Shown here piece after piece: positions 25,374-34,328 of a DNA stretch of 64,000 bases. Position 1 is the first letter of the stretch. Each line of letters starts with the position of its first letter. Under the pieces are notes generated by a model that was given only the letters and a program-made list of their open reading frames with translations, was not told the DNA's origin and searched no databases. The DNA is from JAFGMQ01 sp036733345. Lineage in GTDB: Bacteria; Desulfobacterota; DSM-4660; Desulfatiglandales; Desulfatiglandaceae. The position numbers and the translations under genes were made by a program. Location: NCBI GenBank assembly GCA_036733345.1, contig DAINAR010000003.1:1-64000 (forward strand), written 5' to 3'.

Positions 25374-26723
25374 CTATACCAGACCTTGATCCAGCATAGC
25401 ATTTACAACCTTGACAAAACCGGCAATATTAGCACCTGCCATGTAATTGCCCTGCATTCCATATTCCGCAGACGCATCCAGACAAGTTTGATGAATACTT
25501 CTCATTATCATCTTAAGACGACTATCTACTTCTTCCCTTGGCCAGTTTAAACGCATACTGTTCTGTGCCATCTCAAGACCTGATACTGCCACACCGCCGG
25601 CATTGGCTGCCTTGCCCGGGGCATAAAAGAGTTTATTATCAAGGAAGATGTTAATAGCCTCTGGCGTTGACGGCATATTTGATCCTTCACTAACAAGTCT
25701 GACGCCGTTATTGACTAGATTTTGTGCATCTTTTCCGTTTATTTCATTCTGGGTTGCACAGGGAAAGGCGCAATAGGCATTGTGGTTCCATAGGGGATTA
25801 TAGTCAAGTGATGTGTCCACCTCCGTGAAAACTGCTTCCGAGTATTTGTCAACATACTCACTGATCCTGCCGCGCCTGATATTTTTCAGCCTTTTTACAA
25901 ACGCAAGCTTATCACTGTCTATTCCTTCTTCATCATAAATATAGCCCGATGAATCGGAAAGCGTGACAACCTTGCCACCCAGTTCAATGATTTTCTCAGC
26001 AGTATGTTGCGCTACATTTCCAGATCCGGAAACCAGACATACTTTCTCTTCCATACTGTCATTCTGAGTGGACAGCATCTCTGCAGCAAAATATACACAA
26101 CCATAACCCGTTGCTTCGGGACGAATAAGGCTGCCGCCCCAGCCAAGGCTCTTGCCGGTAAGAACACCGGTAAACTCATTTCGGAGTCTTTTATACATAC
26201 CGAAAAGATAACCAATTTCTCTGGCTCCAACGCCTATATCTCCTGCAGGCACATCGGTGTCCGGACCAATATGACGATAGAGTTCAGCCATGAAACTCTG
26301 ACAGAAATGCATAACCTCATTATCTGATTTTCCCTTGGGGTCAAAATCCGATCCGCCTTTTCCACCTCCCATTGAAAGAGTAGTAAGGGCGTTTTTAAAT
26401 ACCTGTTCAAATGCAAGGAATTTAAGGATGCTTAAGTTAACGGACGGGTGAAACCGTATACCCCCTTTATAAGGTCCTATAGCACTATTCATCTGGATCC
26501 TGAATCCACGGTTAACCTGTACCTGTCCCTGGTCATCCATCCAGGGAACTCTGAACATTATAACGCGTTCAGGTTCCGTAATTCTTTCCAGAATTGCAGC
26601 CTGGCGATATTCCGGGTTTCGGTCAAGGACAGGCTGGACGGTTTCGAGTACCTCTTGTACTGCCTGGTGAAATTCCTTTTCATAAGGATCTCTTGAAATT
26701 ATTGTTTTTAAAAATTCAGACAT
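25374..26723 (-). CDS. gdhA: Glutamate dehydrogenase (NADP-type, hexameric)
   Basis: A 449-residue Glu dehydrogenase of the small bacterial hexameric class that aminates 2-oxoglutarate. Seen motifs: GPYKGGIRFHPSVNLSILKF (substrate-binding Lys), MGGGKGGSDFDPKGKSD (catalytic Lys), SGSGNVAQHTAEKI (nucleotide fold) and the C-terminal GKAANAGGVAVSGLEMAQN. The S residues after the nucleotide-binding strand (TLSDSSGY) favour NADP. GGAGG precedes the start. It lies 79 bp downstream of the gene for the PEP-synthase-like protein and ends at a strong terminator. Confidence 0.96.
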   Translation of the reverse strand: MSEFLKTIISRDPYEKEFHQAVQEVLETVQPVLDRNPEYRQAAILERITEPERVIMFRVPWMDDQGQVQVNRGFRIQMNSAIGPYKGGIRFHPSVNLSILKFLAFEQVFKNALTTLSMGGGKGGSDFDPKGKSDNEVMHFCQSFMAELYRHIGPDTDVPAGDIGVGAREIGYLFGMYKRLRNEFTGVLTGKSLGWGGSLIRPEATGYGCVYFAAEMLSTQNDSMEEKVCLVSGSGNVAQHTAEKIIELGGKVVTLSDSSGYIYDEEGIDSDKLAFVKRLKNIRRGRISEYVDKYSEAVFTEVDTSLDYNPLWNHNAYCAFPCATQNEINGKDAQNLVNNGVRLVSEGSNMPSTPEAINIFLDNKLFYAPGKAANAGGVAVSGLEMAQNSMRLNWPREEVDSRLKMIMRSIHQTCLDASAEYGMQGNYMAGANIAGFVKVVNAMLDQGLV

Positions 26724-26802
26724 TATTACCTCCCTGTTTTTAATAAGTTAAAATCTATACAATCAAATATGTTTTCAGCTTTAGAATGTCAGTTAAGATG
26801 TC

Positions 26803-29769
26803 CTAAGTCGCCACGATCACGCACTGTGATTTTCTGCCATCGATTTTAACAGTCAAAGGCTTTTTTAATCTTACATGCCTTAAATAGTCAGTCTCGTTTG
26901 AAGTTGGCAAAGACGTTAACCATTCCCAGTCTAAAAAATCCTCTGAATTTTCGGTAATGGTTATATATTGTATGCCTAATGAAGTTATATTTTGAAAAAA
27001 ATGGGATCCCTGAGAAGGATCGGCCTTGAGTTTTTCGGTTCTTAGCTCAACAATTGCCCCTACTCCTGAAATGTGTCTCCATTGAACAGGTATGCCAAGC
27101 CATCTGTCAGCAGAACCCCATCTCCCGGGGCCGATCAGGAGATATGGTCTTTTTTCAGCAAGCAGGATTGAATTTATCCTGCTTATTTCTTCAGCAATGA
27201 TAACGGTTGATTCAGTTTTAAATGTATCGGGATTTACATATACAATATCCGAGATATTCTCATTCTTACCATTTCCAAGGGCCTGGCGGGATCGGCAGAA
27301 AGCCTTTTCAATATCGCGCGGAGTTATTTGTACATCAAATAATTCCTCATCAGCAACCATAGGTCTCATTTGAAGGAAATAGAAATTACTTTTATGTTGT
27401 TTGTTATTGCTGAGATTGACTGTAAATTCTATTTCAATTGGGCACCCCATGCCTTTTTGTCCGAGTTCAAGCAAGTCAGTAAGCAAATGAGGCAGCGGAA
27501 AGCTATTGTATTTCAAAACCTGTGCAAATGTTAAAATTTTAGGTCCAGGGATATATCCCGTATCTCTGATGCGGTGTTCCTCAGACACATATGTGCTCGC
27601 AAGTGTTCTGACAGGGTGTTCATTTTCTGCTTCATCCAGATCTCTTCTTTCGAGATTTGAATATACTTCGAAATTAAGCTCGTCAGGATAGTTCTTTATT
27701 TTTAAGGCATAGAAAAAACGCTGTGCATTAGCCAGCATATCATCAACCGTTGAAAACTGCGGCATTAAATTAGGATATTTGGGCGAAAAGCGGAGCGTCT
27801 TTTCTCCTTCCACAACTATTTTGCCGAAACCAAGGGCAATATGTGCAATTCCCTCTTCAGATTTCATCGGGGAGATAGGATAGAAATTGTGGGATTGAGC
27901 TACACCCGAAATGGAGGGATAGAAGTATCTGCCGTATTCCTGTCCTGCCAACTGCTGGATAATAACAGCCATGGCCTCATTTTGGGGCTGATTTGAAGTG
28001 CTTCTTGCAAACGCCTTGGGACCTTCATAATATGTAGAGGCATAGACCAGTTTGATGGCCGCAATAAGCTGCTGAAGCCTTCTGTATGGATCGGGATTAT
28101 TATTGGGTACCATATATGTTTCATAAAGCCCTGCATAAGGCTGGAACTGCGCATCTTCAAGCAGGCTTGAGGATCGTACTGAAAGTGGTATTTTTACGCT
28201 GGACACAAAAGCTTCCAGATCTTTAATAAGCCATTCAGGCATGTTGGCTTTCAGGAAGGCAGCCGCCACTTCTTTGTCGGAAAAATCCTCTCTGGCAAAT
28301 CGCTGAAGGCGGTTTTGTGTTACGAATGATTCAAAGCCATCGGTAGTAATAACAAGAGTCTTTGGAATTATTATATTTGTTTCAGGATAATTGCTGTAGA
28401 TTGCAGGAGTCTGCTGGAGCTGTGCAGACATGAAGGCCAGTCCCCTTGCTTTACCTCCGAGGGAGCCTTCTCCGATTTTAAGGAAATCCATGATGTATGG
28501 ATCAAAAGTGGAGGAGTTGAATTTTGCAACTATTCCTTTTTGCCGCCACCTCCGAAGTTCACGTATATTTGATACAATATAGAACCTCATATCTTCAGGG
28601 CTTTTTAATTCTCCGGAACGCAAAATTCTAAATTTGGATGCAAGAGCAATCTCTGAACGCGCCATAATCCAGTTGGAAAACTGGTCTCTTTTTGCATGAT
28701 ATAGAAGGGATTCATCAGGTATCCCTGAAACCTTTTTTTCAAGGGATCGAAGGTCGGATGCACGGGCAATTTCAGAACCATCCGGCATCCGAAAAATGAA
28801 ATCTCCGAACCCAAGATGGGTCAGAAAGAAATCATGAAGCTCAGTGAGTAAATCCGGGGAATTCTTATCAAGAAAAACCGCCTGAATATTCTCTGCCTTA
28901 TTCCTGTTTTTTGACTCAGCACTAAAGAGAAGAAGGGGCAGATAAGGCAATTCATTCCTTATTTTTTTAAGGAGCTTAACCCCTCCAGTGTTATCAATTT
29001 TACCATTCTTTGGGATTCTGGTGTCGGATATGATGCCGATTAGAAAATCCCGAAATCTATCGTACAAATGTAGACCCTGTTCATAGGTTTCAGCCAGGAG
29101 AATCTTGGGTCTTGCGCGCATTTTTAGAAGACGGTGTTCTTCATTTAGGCCGACTTGCAGCACGGCCTGTGTCTGCTTGACGATTTCCCTGTAGATAAGA
29201 GGCAGAAAATATGAATAATAGACAGGTGAGTCCTCCACCAGAATCAATACGCGTACCTGAGCCTGTTTTGTGTCAGGTTCAACATTAAGATGGTCTTCAG
29301 CATTCTTGACAAGAGCAAGGAGCAGATCGGAGTTCCCGGACCATACAAAGATTTTGTCAATTCCGCTGCAGTCTTTGTTTTCGGGAAGGGGATAGATTCC
29401 TCTGATGCTGTGGGTCAGGAGAAATACGGGTAATTCCGGCCTCATATTTTTTATTTCCAGGCCCAGAGAAAAACCATCCATATTATCCAGGTGAGGCATG
29501 GTAATAACCATGTCAAATTCTTTTTCGGCCAAAAGTTTCAGTGCATCATAGGCCGAAGACGTTCTTGTTACTCTGGGTGGCAGGCTCAGGTTTAATCCAC
29601 TGTATTCGTTGACAATTCTGGATGCAAGGCTTCCATCTTCCTCCAGGATGAAGGCATCGTAGGGACTGGAGACAAGGAGTATTTCCCTCACCTTGATTTT
29701 CATGAGTTCATGAAATGTCTTGAAGTGAGAATAAAACTCACCGGGAAGACTGCTGTTTTCCATAACCAC
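26803..29769 (-). CDS. Receiver-receiver-PEP/pyruvate-binding domain protein
   Basis: A 988-residue protein in three parts. Residues 26-160 resemble a response-regulator receiver but have Met (M91) where the phosphoacceptor Asp should be (FDMVITMPHLDNMDGF). Residues 172-315 are a second receiver-like domain with VEDSP (178-182), D249 in IISDTRIP and K302 in FLDKNS, so it looks intact. From about 430 comes a PPDK/PEP-synthase N-terminal ATP-grasp domain: GEGSLGGKARGLAFM (433-447) and PLSVRSSSLLEDAQFQPYAG. The swivelling phosphohistidine and PEP-binding domains of true PEP synthase are missing. The start is GTG (29769), with ATG at 29763. It lies upstream of gdhA. The activity is unknown. Confidence 0.8.
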   Translation of the reverse strand: MVMENSSLPGEFYSHFKTFHELMKIKVREILLVSSPYDAFILEEDGSLASRIVNEYSGLNLSLPPRVTRTSSAYDALKLLAEKEFDMVITMPHLDNMDGFSLGLEIKNMRPELPVFLLTHSIRGIYPLPENKDCSGIDKIFVWSGNSDLLLALVKNAEDHLNVEPDTKQAQVRVLILVEDSPVYYSYFLPLIYREIVKQTQAVLQVGLNEEHRLLKMRARPKILLAETYEQGLHLYDRFRDFLIGIISDTRIPKNGKIDNTGGVKLLKKIRNELPYLPLLLFSAESKNRNKAENIQAVFLDKNSPDLLTELHDFFLTHLGFGDFIFRMPDGSEIARASDLRSLEKKVSGIPDESLLYHAKRDQFSNWIMARSEIALASKFRILRSGELKSPEDMRFYIVSNIRELRRWRQKGIVAKFNSSTFDPYIMDFLKIGEGSLGGKARGLAFMSAQLQQTPAIYSNYPETNIIIPKTLVITTDGFESFVTQNRLQRFAREDFSDKEVAAAFLKANMPEWLIKDLEAFVSSVKIPLSVRSSSLLEDAQFQPYAGLYETYMVPNNNPDPYRRLQQLIAAIKLVYASTYYEGPKAFARSTSNQPQNEAMAVIIQQLAGQEYGRYFYPSISGVAQSHNFYPISPMKSEEGIAHIALGFGKIVVEGEKTLRFSPKYPNLMPQFSTVDDMLANAQRFFYALKIKNYPDELNFEVYSNLERRDLDEAENEHPVRTLASTYVSEEHRIRDTGYIPGPKILTFAQVLKYNSFPLPHLLTDLLELGQKGMGCPIEIEFTVNLSNNKQHKSNFYFLQMRPMVADEELFDVQITPRDIEKAFCRSRQALGNGKNENISDIVYVNPDTFKTESTVIIAEEISRINSILLAEKRPYLLIGPGRWGSADRWLGIPVQWRHISGVGAIVELRTEKLKADPSQGSHFFQNITSLGIQYITITENSEDFLDWEWLTSLPTSNETDYLRHVRLKKPLTVKIDGRKSQCVIVAT

Positions 29770-29904
29770 CGCTTTTGATATCCCTGGTTCATCAACAAGG
29801 CATCATTTATCGACAGAAAATCTCTGCTCTAAAACTGCAGGTCTGACTTTTTCTGGCGCCTTAATTGCTGATGAATCAGGGAATACGTTTTCAGGTTTAT
29901 ATTT

Positions 29905-31488
29905 TTATGAATCAATTATATTAAGTGCTTCTTCCCTGTAGGCATCCATAACATAGGGAATCCCTGTTATTTTTGCACATTCTTCGGTAAGGGAAAAGAT
30001 GTCCTGCCTGCTGATATATTTTATTTCCCAGTTTCTTGATCCGGCCATTATCTGCTGGAGACCCACCTTTATCTTGTCTGTTGCGCTGAAGATTCCTATA
30101 GCGCCTAATGGAAGATCATCCGCTTCAGATCCGTATTTTTCCTTAAGAACTTCATAGTTCATAAAGATTTCAGCCTTTGTAGATCCGAATCTTGAGACTG
30201 TTGCAGGAAGTCCGCCATTTTCTCCTCTCAACCATTTTTCAGTGTTTTTGCCAACCATGCCGGGGATCATCAATGCACGGCCCATGCATACGGCTTTGCA
30301 GTAAGGTGCGCCAAGGGCCAATGCCTTAAATACATGGTCTTCAGAGGAAAATCCTCCTGCAAAAGCTATATCAGGCACAAATTTGCCTCTTTTTGCTAAA
30401 CGTTCACATAACTCATAAGTCATTGAATGCAAATAGATGGAAGGAATGCCCCATTCGTTCATCATTCGCCAGGGGCTCATTCCTGTGCCGCCGGGAGCTC
30501 CATCTACGGTTAAAAGGTCTATGCCTGCATCACTTGACCAGCGTATGGCCATGGCCAGCTCCCTCATCGGGTAAGCGCCCGTTTTGAGAGTTACTCTCTT
30601 TGCCCCCAGCTTTCGAATCCTTTCAACTTCATTCATAAAGCCTTCCTGGTCAACGAATCCGAGGCGGGAGTGACGTTCAAAATGCTTAAGAGGGCCGGCC
30701 TTGAAAGATGCCTGAAATGCCGGGTCTTCAGGGTCGGGAGTCACGATGTAGCCGCGTCTTTTGAGTTCAATCGCCCTTTCAATAGAATCAACCTTGATTT
30801 CTCCTCCAATACACTTTGCACCCTGACCCCATTTTAGTTCGATAGTCTCAACCCCTAATTTTTCTATTACGTATTCAGCAACACCGTTTCGTGTATCCTC
30901 AACATTCATTTGAACAAGTATATCCCCGTAACCTTCATGATAGCGACGATATTCTTTTACACGACGGTCCATTTCAGGTGATTTTTTTATTAATCCATTG
31001 CTGTTATATTCCAGTTCAGGATCTATTCCACAGACATTTTCACCACAAACCAGGCTGATACCGCTTATTGCCGCTCCTATTGCAAAATGGCTCCAGTTTT
31101 TTCGTGCAATATCAGTGCTGCCGAGTGCGCCGGTAAATATTGGCACCTTCATCCTGACTTTTTCATTAACGCCATAGGATGTTTCTGTGCTGACGTTTGG
31201 AAAAGTTGCTTTATCCGGGTCTGCTTCCACCCCTTTTGCTCCCATGGCATAACCCATTATATTCAAATGAGAATAATCTACCGGATAATCTTTATCAGCT
31301 CCGGCAGTAACGCTTCCAAAGGGCTCTGGATAAAGCAGTTCCCTGCCACGGAATGTGGCTCTGAACATGTCACAGTTTCCCTTGCATCCGTCAACACACC
31401 TGCTGCATATTCCAGATTGAGGTGCTATATCGCGTGAACGATTTTTGGTTTCAAGTGCTTCATTGGCGTTTGGTCTTTGTAAGTTCAT
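29905..31488 (-). CDS. Stand-alone glutamate-synthase-family FMN protein
   Basis: A 527-residue protein with an N-terminal cysteine cluster ICSRCVDGCKGNCD (about 27-40, a probable Fe-S site) and a TIM-barrel FMN domain like the central domain of GltB: ELKWGQGAKCIGGEI, DGAPGGTGMSPW, IAFAGGFSSEDHVFKALALG, CKAVCMGRALMIPG. It lacks the glutamine amidotransferase domain, so it resembles archaeal GltB-domain proteins. The real start is 31488, with AGGAGGA just upstream; an ATG 16 codons earlier lacks one. Its leader holds the putative ANTAR attenuator, and the GAF-ANTAR gene is next upstream. A role in nitrogen metabolism is inferred. Confidence 0.85.
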   Translation of the reverse strand: MNLQRPNANEALETKNRSRDIAPQSGICSRCVDGCKGNCDMFRATFRGRELLYPEPFGSVTAGADKDYPVDYSHLNIMGYAMGAKGVEADPDKATFPNVSTETSYGVNEKVRMKVPIFTGALGSTDIARKNWSHFAIGAAISGISLVCGENVCGIDPELEYNSNGLIKKSPEMDRRVKEYRRYHEGYGDILVQMNVEDTRNGVAEYVIEKLGVETIELKWGQGAKCIGGEIKVDSIERAIELKRRGYIVTPDPEDPAFQASFKAGPLKHFERHSRLGFVDQEGFMNEVERIRKLGAKRVTLKTGAYPMRELAMAIRWSSDAGIDLLTVDGAPGGTGMSPWRMMNEWGIPSIYLHSMTYELCERLAKRGKFVPDIAFAGGFSSEDHVFKALALGAPYCKAVCMGRALMIPGMVGKNTEKWLRGENGGLPATVSRFGSTKAEIFMNYEVLKEKYGSEADDLPLGAIGIFSATDKIKVGLQQIMAGSRNWEIKYISRQDIFSLTEECAKITGIPYVMDAYREEALNIIDS

Positions 31489-31610
31489 AATTCCTCCTGA
31501 TTGATAAAAAACTGTTATTAAATGTCCAAATTGCATGCCTCATTTTGTCTCACTAAGATTAACAGCGAGCAACAGATTAAAGGACATGAGATGAGGAAAA
31601 ACGCCGTAAA

Positions 31611-31652
31611 ATAAAAAAGGGCACCAATCCCCATCAGGAAAAAGACACCCTT
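31611..31652 (-). terminator. Leader terminator before the glutamate-synthase-family gene
   Basis: On the minus strand AAGGGTGTC (31652-31644) can pair with GGTGCCCTT (31625-31617), using G-U pairs in its upper part, and TTTTTTATTTT follows. The 5' arm overlaps hairpin P2 of the ANTAR-type element, so the two folds exclude each other. It lies after the GAF-ANTAR gene and before the glutamate-synthase-family gene. Confidence 0.7.
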
Positions 31653-31689
31653 GTCTATTCACATATATAAGACCGCACGCCATTGTGCG
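31643..31689 (-). ncRNA. Putative ANTAR RNA target: two hexaloop hairpins
   Basis: On the minus strand P1 is CGCAC-AATGGC-GTGCG (31689-31674) and P2 is AGAC-AAGGGT-GTCT (31656-31643). Both stems are perfect, both loops have six bases, and both have A at loop position 1 and G at position 4, the invariant features of known ANTAR targets. The linker is 17 bases. P2 overlaps the 5' arm of the terminator at 31611-31652. Binding of an ANTAR protein would favour P2 and so read-through. It is preceded by a good sigma-70 promoter and lies next to a GAF-ANTAR gene. The regulatory claim is inferred. Confidence 0.65.
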
Positions 31690-31707
31690 CTTTTTCAGTA
31701 AAAAATC

Positions 31708-31736
31708 AGAATAAATAAGGAATAATTGCTTGTCAA
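31708..31736 (-). promoter_or_regulatory. Sigma-70-type promoter of the attenuated leader
   Basis: On the minus strand TTGACA (31736-31731, perfect -35) and TATTCT (31713-31708, -10) are 17 bp apart. Transcription would begin near 31701, about 12 bases before hairpin P1, giving a leader of about 213 bases ahead of the glutamate-synthase-family gene. Confidence 0.65.
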
Positions 31737-31777
31737 GAAAAAAAGAATTCGGAAAGGCAGAAATAGGGTTTGGAGAA

Positions 31778-32521
31778 TTATTTTATGGCGTGAGGTATGC
31801 TGGAGTAATACCCCAGTTCTTCAGAAAGAAGTATCGCTTCGGCAACGTCGCGCATGGATTTTCTGGAATCCATGCTTCTTTTCTGGAGCCACCGGTAAGC
31901 CTCGTCAGCCTTCATATTTCTTTGGTGCATAAGGATCTCTTTAGCCCGCTCAACTACCTTTCGGGTCTCCAGCTCTTCCTGGATAACTTTTGTTTTAACC
32001 ATGAGTTCCGTATTGAGTATTGCAATTGCCGCCTGGTTAGCAACAGCTGTTATCAAGTTGACTTCTGTTTCAGAAAAATCATGAGGAACGGCTGTGAAAC
32101 AGTTTAATACTCCGATTACTTTTTCATCCTTTACCTGAAGAGGAACACTTACCATTGATACGAGGCCCAGTTTCCGGGCCATTTCCTTCTCTTTGAACAG
32201 TGCCTCTTTCAGAACTTCCTTAACGATAAGCGGCTTGTTATTGGAGGCCACAAATCCGACTATTCCTTCATTCATATTCAAGGAACGGTCTTTAACATAG
32301 GCCTGGTCAATTGCCTGGGTAGCTTTAAGCCTGATTACGGGAGGCTTTTGACTTTCATCTACAAGCCACAGGGAACAGATTTCAACACCTGTTACTTTGG
32401 CAGTCACCATTACAATAAGCTTCAGGATATCTTCCAGATAAAGGTCAGAAGTGATAGCGCGGCCTATATCGGTTATAGCCTTAATATACTTATCATAGGT
32501 TTCGGGAATAGCTTTTTCCAT
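31778..32521 (-). CDS. GAF-ANTAR transcription antitermination regulator
   Basis: A 247-residue protein with an N-terminal GAF domain (about residues 20-165; NMNEGIVGFVASNNKPLIV, SMVSVPLQVKDEKVIGVLNC) and a C-terminal ANTAR domain (about 180-235; VVERAKEILMHQRNMKADEA, YRWLQKRSMDSRKSMRDVAE). ANTAR domains bind paired hexaloop RNA hairpins and prevent termination. The GAF ligand is unknown. I choose the ATG at 32521, where family homology begins; the frame is open to an ATG at 32587 with no ribosome binding site. GAGG 11 bases before 32521 sits in a small hairpin (32526-32536). The probable RNA target lies just downstream. Confidence 0.88.
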   Translation of the reverse strand: MEKAIPETYDKYIKAITDIGRAITSDLYLEDILKLIVMVTAKVTGVEICSLWLVDESQKPPVIRLKATQAIDQAYVKDRSLNMNEGIVGFVASNNKPLIVKEVLKEALFKEKEMARKLGLVSMVSVPLQVKDEKVIGVLNCFTAVPHDFSETEVNLITAVANQAAIAILNTELMVKTKVIQEELETRKVVERAKEILMHQRNMKADEAYRWLQKRSMDSRKSMRDVAEAILLSEELGYYSSIPHAIK

Positions 32522-32587
32522 AAAAGAGGCAACCTCAGATTCTTTTGTAATAATATAAAGAATAATAAAAAATATTCTGGTGCACAT

Positions 32588-33186
32588 AAGTCAAAGGTGC
32601 ATAGGTAAAAAGTAAGAATTAGGATATATTTATGGGCTTTATCTGTTAAGCCGAGAAAAAGAAAAAATCCTGGACAGTCTATCAGGAAATTTAACAGAAA
32701 ACAGATTCTGTGGCTTTGTGTTTTTGTACCCTTGACCCTGTAACTATGGATAATAAAGAATAATATTGATTTAAGCGTTTAAAAGCAATAAAAATAATAA
32801 TTGTTTTAAGAGAGCCCAATCAGAACAGGTGAAGAAGAAAATCAGATGAGGACTGCAAGAATTGGAATGGCACAGATCAATACTGCTACTCCGTACTGTG
32901 GAAGATCTAAAAGGAAATACAAAAAAGATATTGTGCTTCCGGATTCCGGGTAAAGAGACTGTGTCATAATTCATTTTTTTGTCCCAGCCAGAGGCTGGTA
33001 AAATTTCGATGCGAAGCGAGAAATCTTTGTTTCAGTAATTTTATAGCGTTAAGATTCCTCATCACGCCATAGCGTGATTCGGAATGACATTTTTTATAAT
33101 TTCGAAACATTCTGCAAGCCCGTAAGGCTTTTTACAATTTCATCAATGTTAGATTGTGAATTTGATCCTGCTGAAACTTGGGCTGT
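32588..33186. other. Gene-free spacer before kdnB
   Basis: About 600 bp (32588-33186) between the GAF-ANTAR start and the kdnB stop. It carries the palindromic repeat block at 32984-33087. The rest is AT-rich. No RNA gene or conserved coding frame was recognised. Confidence 0.65.
32984..33087. repeat. Palindromic repeat block
   Basis: It contains CCAGCC-aga-GGCTGG (32984-32998), as at the window start, then an imperfect ATTTCG/CGAGAAAT palindrome (33004-33026). At 33053-33087 lies ATTCC-tc-ATCACGC-cata-GCGTGAT-tc-GGAAT, a REP-like stem. The GGAATGAC end resembles those in families A and B. Confidence 0.65.
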
Positions 33187-34254
33187 TTACATCATCACAT
33201 AGAGTTCCCTTATCCTGTCTCTGGTTATTATGTTTTGCCAATCAGCTCCCAGGGCGTTTTCCCAAAGGGGTTCAAGCATAAGGGCAACATTGATCATTTT
33301 TCCCATCTTATCATCATCAATGTTTCTTACTATATCTCCCGGAAGATTAATGCCTTGTTTTTTCATCATAAGGCGGAATTCCCTGACTCCTTCGGGATAA
33401 TATTCTTCAAGCTGATTGAAGACTATGCAATTGCCGATTCCGTGATGAATTCCAAGGGCATAAGAAAGTCCATAGGAAAGGGCATGACATATTCCCACCT
33501 GGGAATAGGCGATACTCATGCCTCCAAAATAAGATGCCATCATCAGTTTTTCATCTTTATTCTGACTATTCTCCAGAAAAACCTCACGGCAAAGTTCGAG
33601 AGCTTTTTCTCCGTAGACTTTACTAAATGTATTCAGATATGTTCCTGACAAAGATTCTATACAATGAATATAGCAGTCCATTCCAGTATAGAATCTCTGA
33701 TCAGAAGGAGCCCCTGATAGCAGTTCAGGATCGAGAATAATCTGGTCAAATACCGTGAAATCGGAATTGATTCCAAGTTTTTTTTCAGGGCCTATAAGAA
33801 TTGCGGTGCGTGATGCTTCAGCCCCTGTCCCTGAAAGGGTCGGGATGCCAACGTGATAAACTGCAGGATTTTTTATCAGGTCCCATCCCTGATAATCTTT
33901 TGATGATCCGGGATTAGTGAGCATTAGGGAGACGGCTTTAGCAAGATCCATAGTACTGCCTCCTCCTATGCCAATGATTCCTTCCGGCTGTTTATCGGAG
34001 AAGGCCTTTATTTTGTCAGTCAGGGCATCAACGTATGTTGTTTTCGGTTCATCATCAACATTAACATATAAAAGCAGGTCACGGTTTTTTACCGGAACCC
34101 TTTCACTCAGCTTTGCATCCGAAAATACGTCATCCAGCAAGAAGACAATAAAGGAATTATTATTTTTCCTTTTATCTAAAATAATTTCGTCAAGCCGGTC
34201 GAAACTTCCTCTCCCAAATGAAATATGGGAAACCGTTTTAAAATTTTTAAGCAT
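33187..34254 (-). CDS. kdnB: Kdo 8-oxidase-type iron alcohol dehydrogenase
   Basis: A 355-residue iron-containing alcohol dehydrogenase with GIGGGSTMDLAKAVSLM (nucleotide binding), IPTLSGTGAEASRTAI and metal-ligand His in CHALSYGLSYALGIHHGIG. Alone this would be a generic alcohol dehydrogenase. The gene upstream is a close match to KdnA, so this is most likely KdnB, which oxidises C8 of 3-deoxy-D-manno-octulosonate before KdnA aminates it. The spacing to kdnA is 74 bp, on the same strand. Confidence 0.8.
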   Translation of the reverse strand: MLKNFKTVSHISFGRGSFDRLDEIILDKRKNNNSFIVFLLDDVFSDAKLSERVPVKNRDLLLYVNVDDEPKTTYVDALTDKIKAFSDKQPEGIIGIGGGSTMDLAKAVSLMLTNPGSSKDYQGWDLIKNPAVYHVGIPTLSGTGAEASRTAILIGPEKKLGINSDFTVFDQIILDPELLSGAPSDQRFYTGMDCYIHCIESLSGTYLNTFSKVYGEKALELCREVFLENSQNKDEKLMMASYFGGMSIAYSQVGICHALSYGLSYALGIHHGIGNCIVFNQLEEYYPEGVREFRLMMKKQGINLPGDIVRNIDDDKMGKMINVALMLEPLWENALGADWQNIITRDRIRELYVMM

Positions 34255-34328
34255 TATTTTAGCCTTCCATCTATATTATTTCTTTAAACATAATAGAGTC
34301 ACGAATGGGGGTGGTTTCATGAATAACT

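Noticed and set aside
32588..33186. tRNA or small RNA in the spacer upstream of the GAF-ANTAR gene
   Set aside because: The hairpins there belong to dispersed palindromic repeats; no T-loop or terminator was found.
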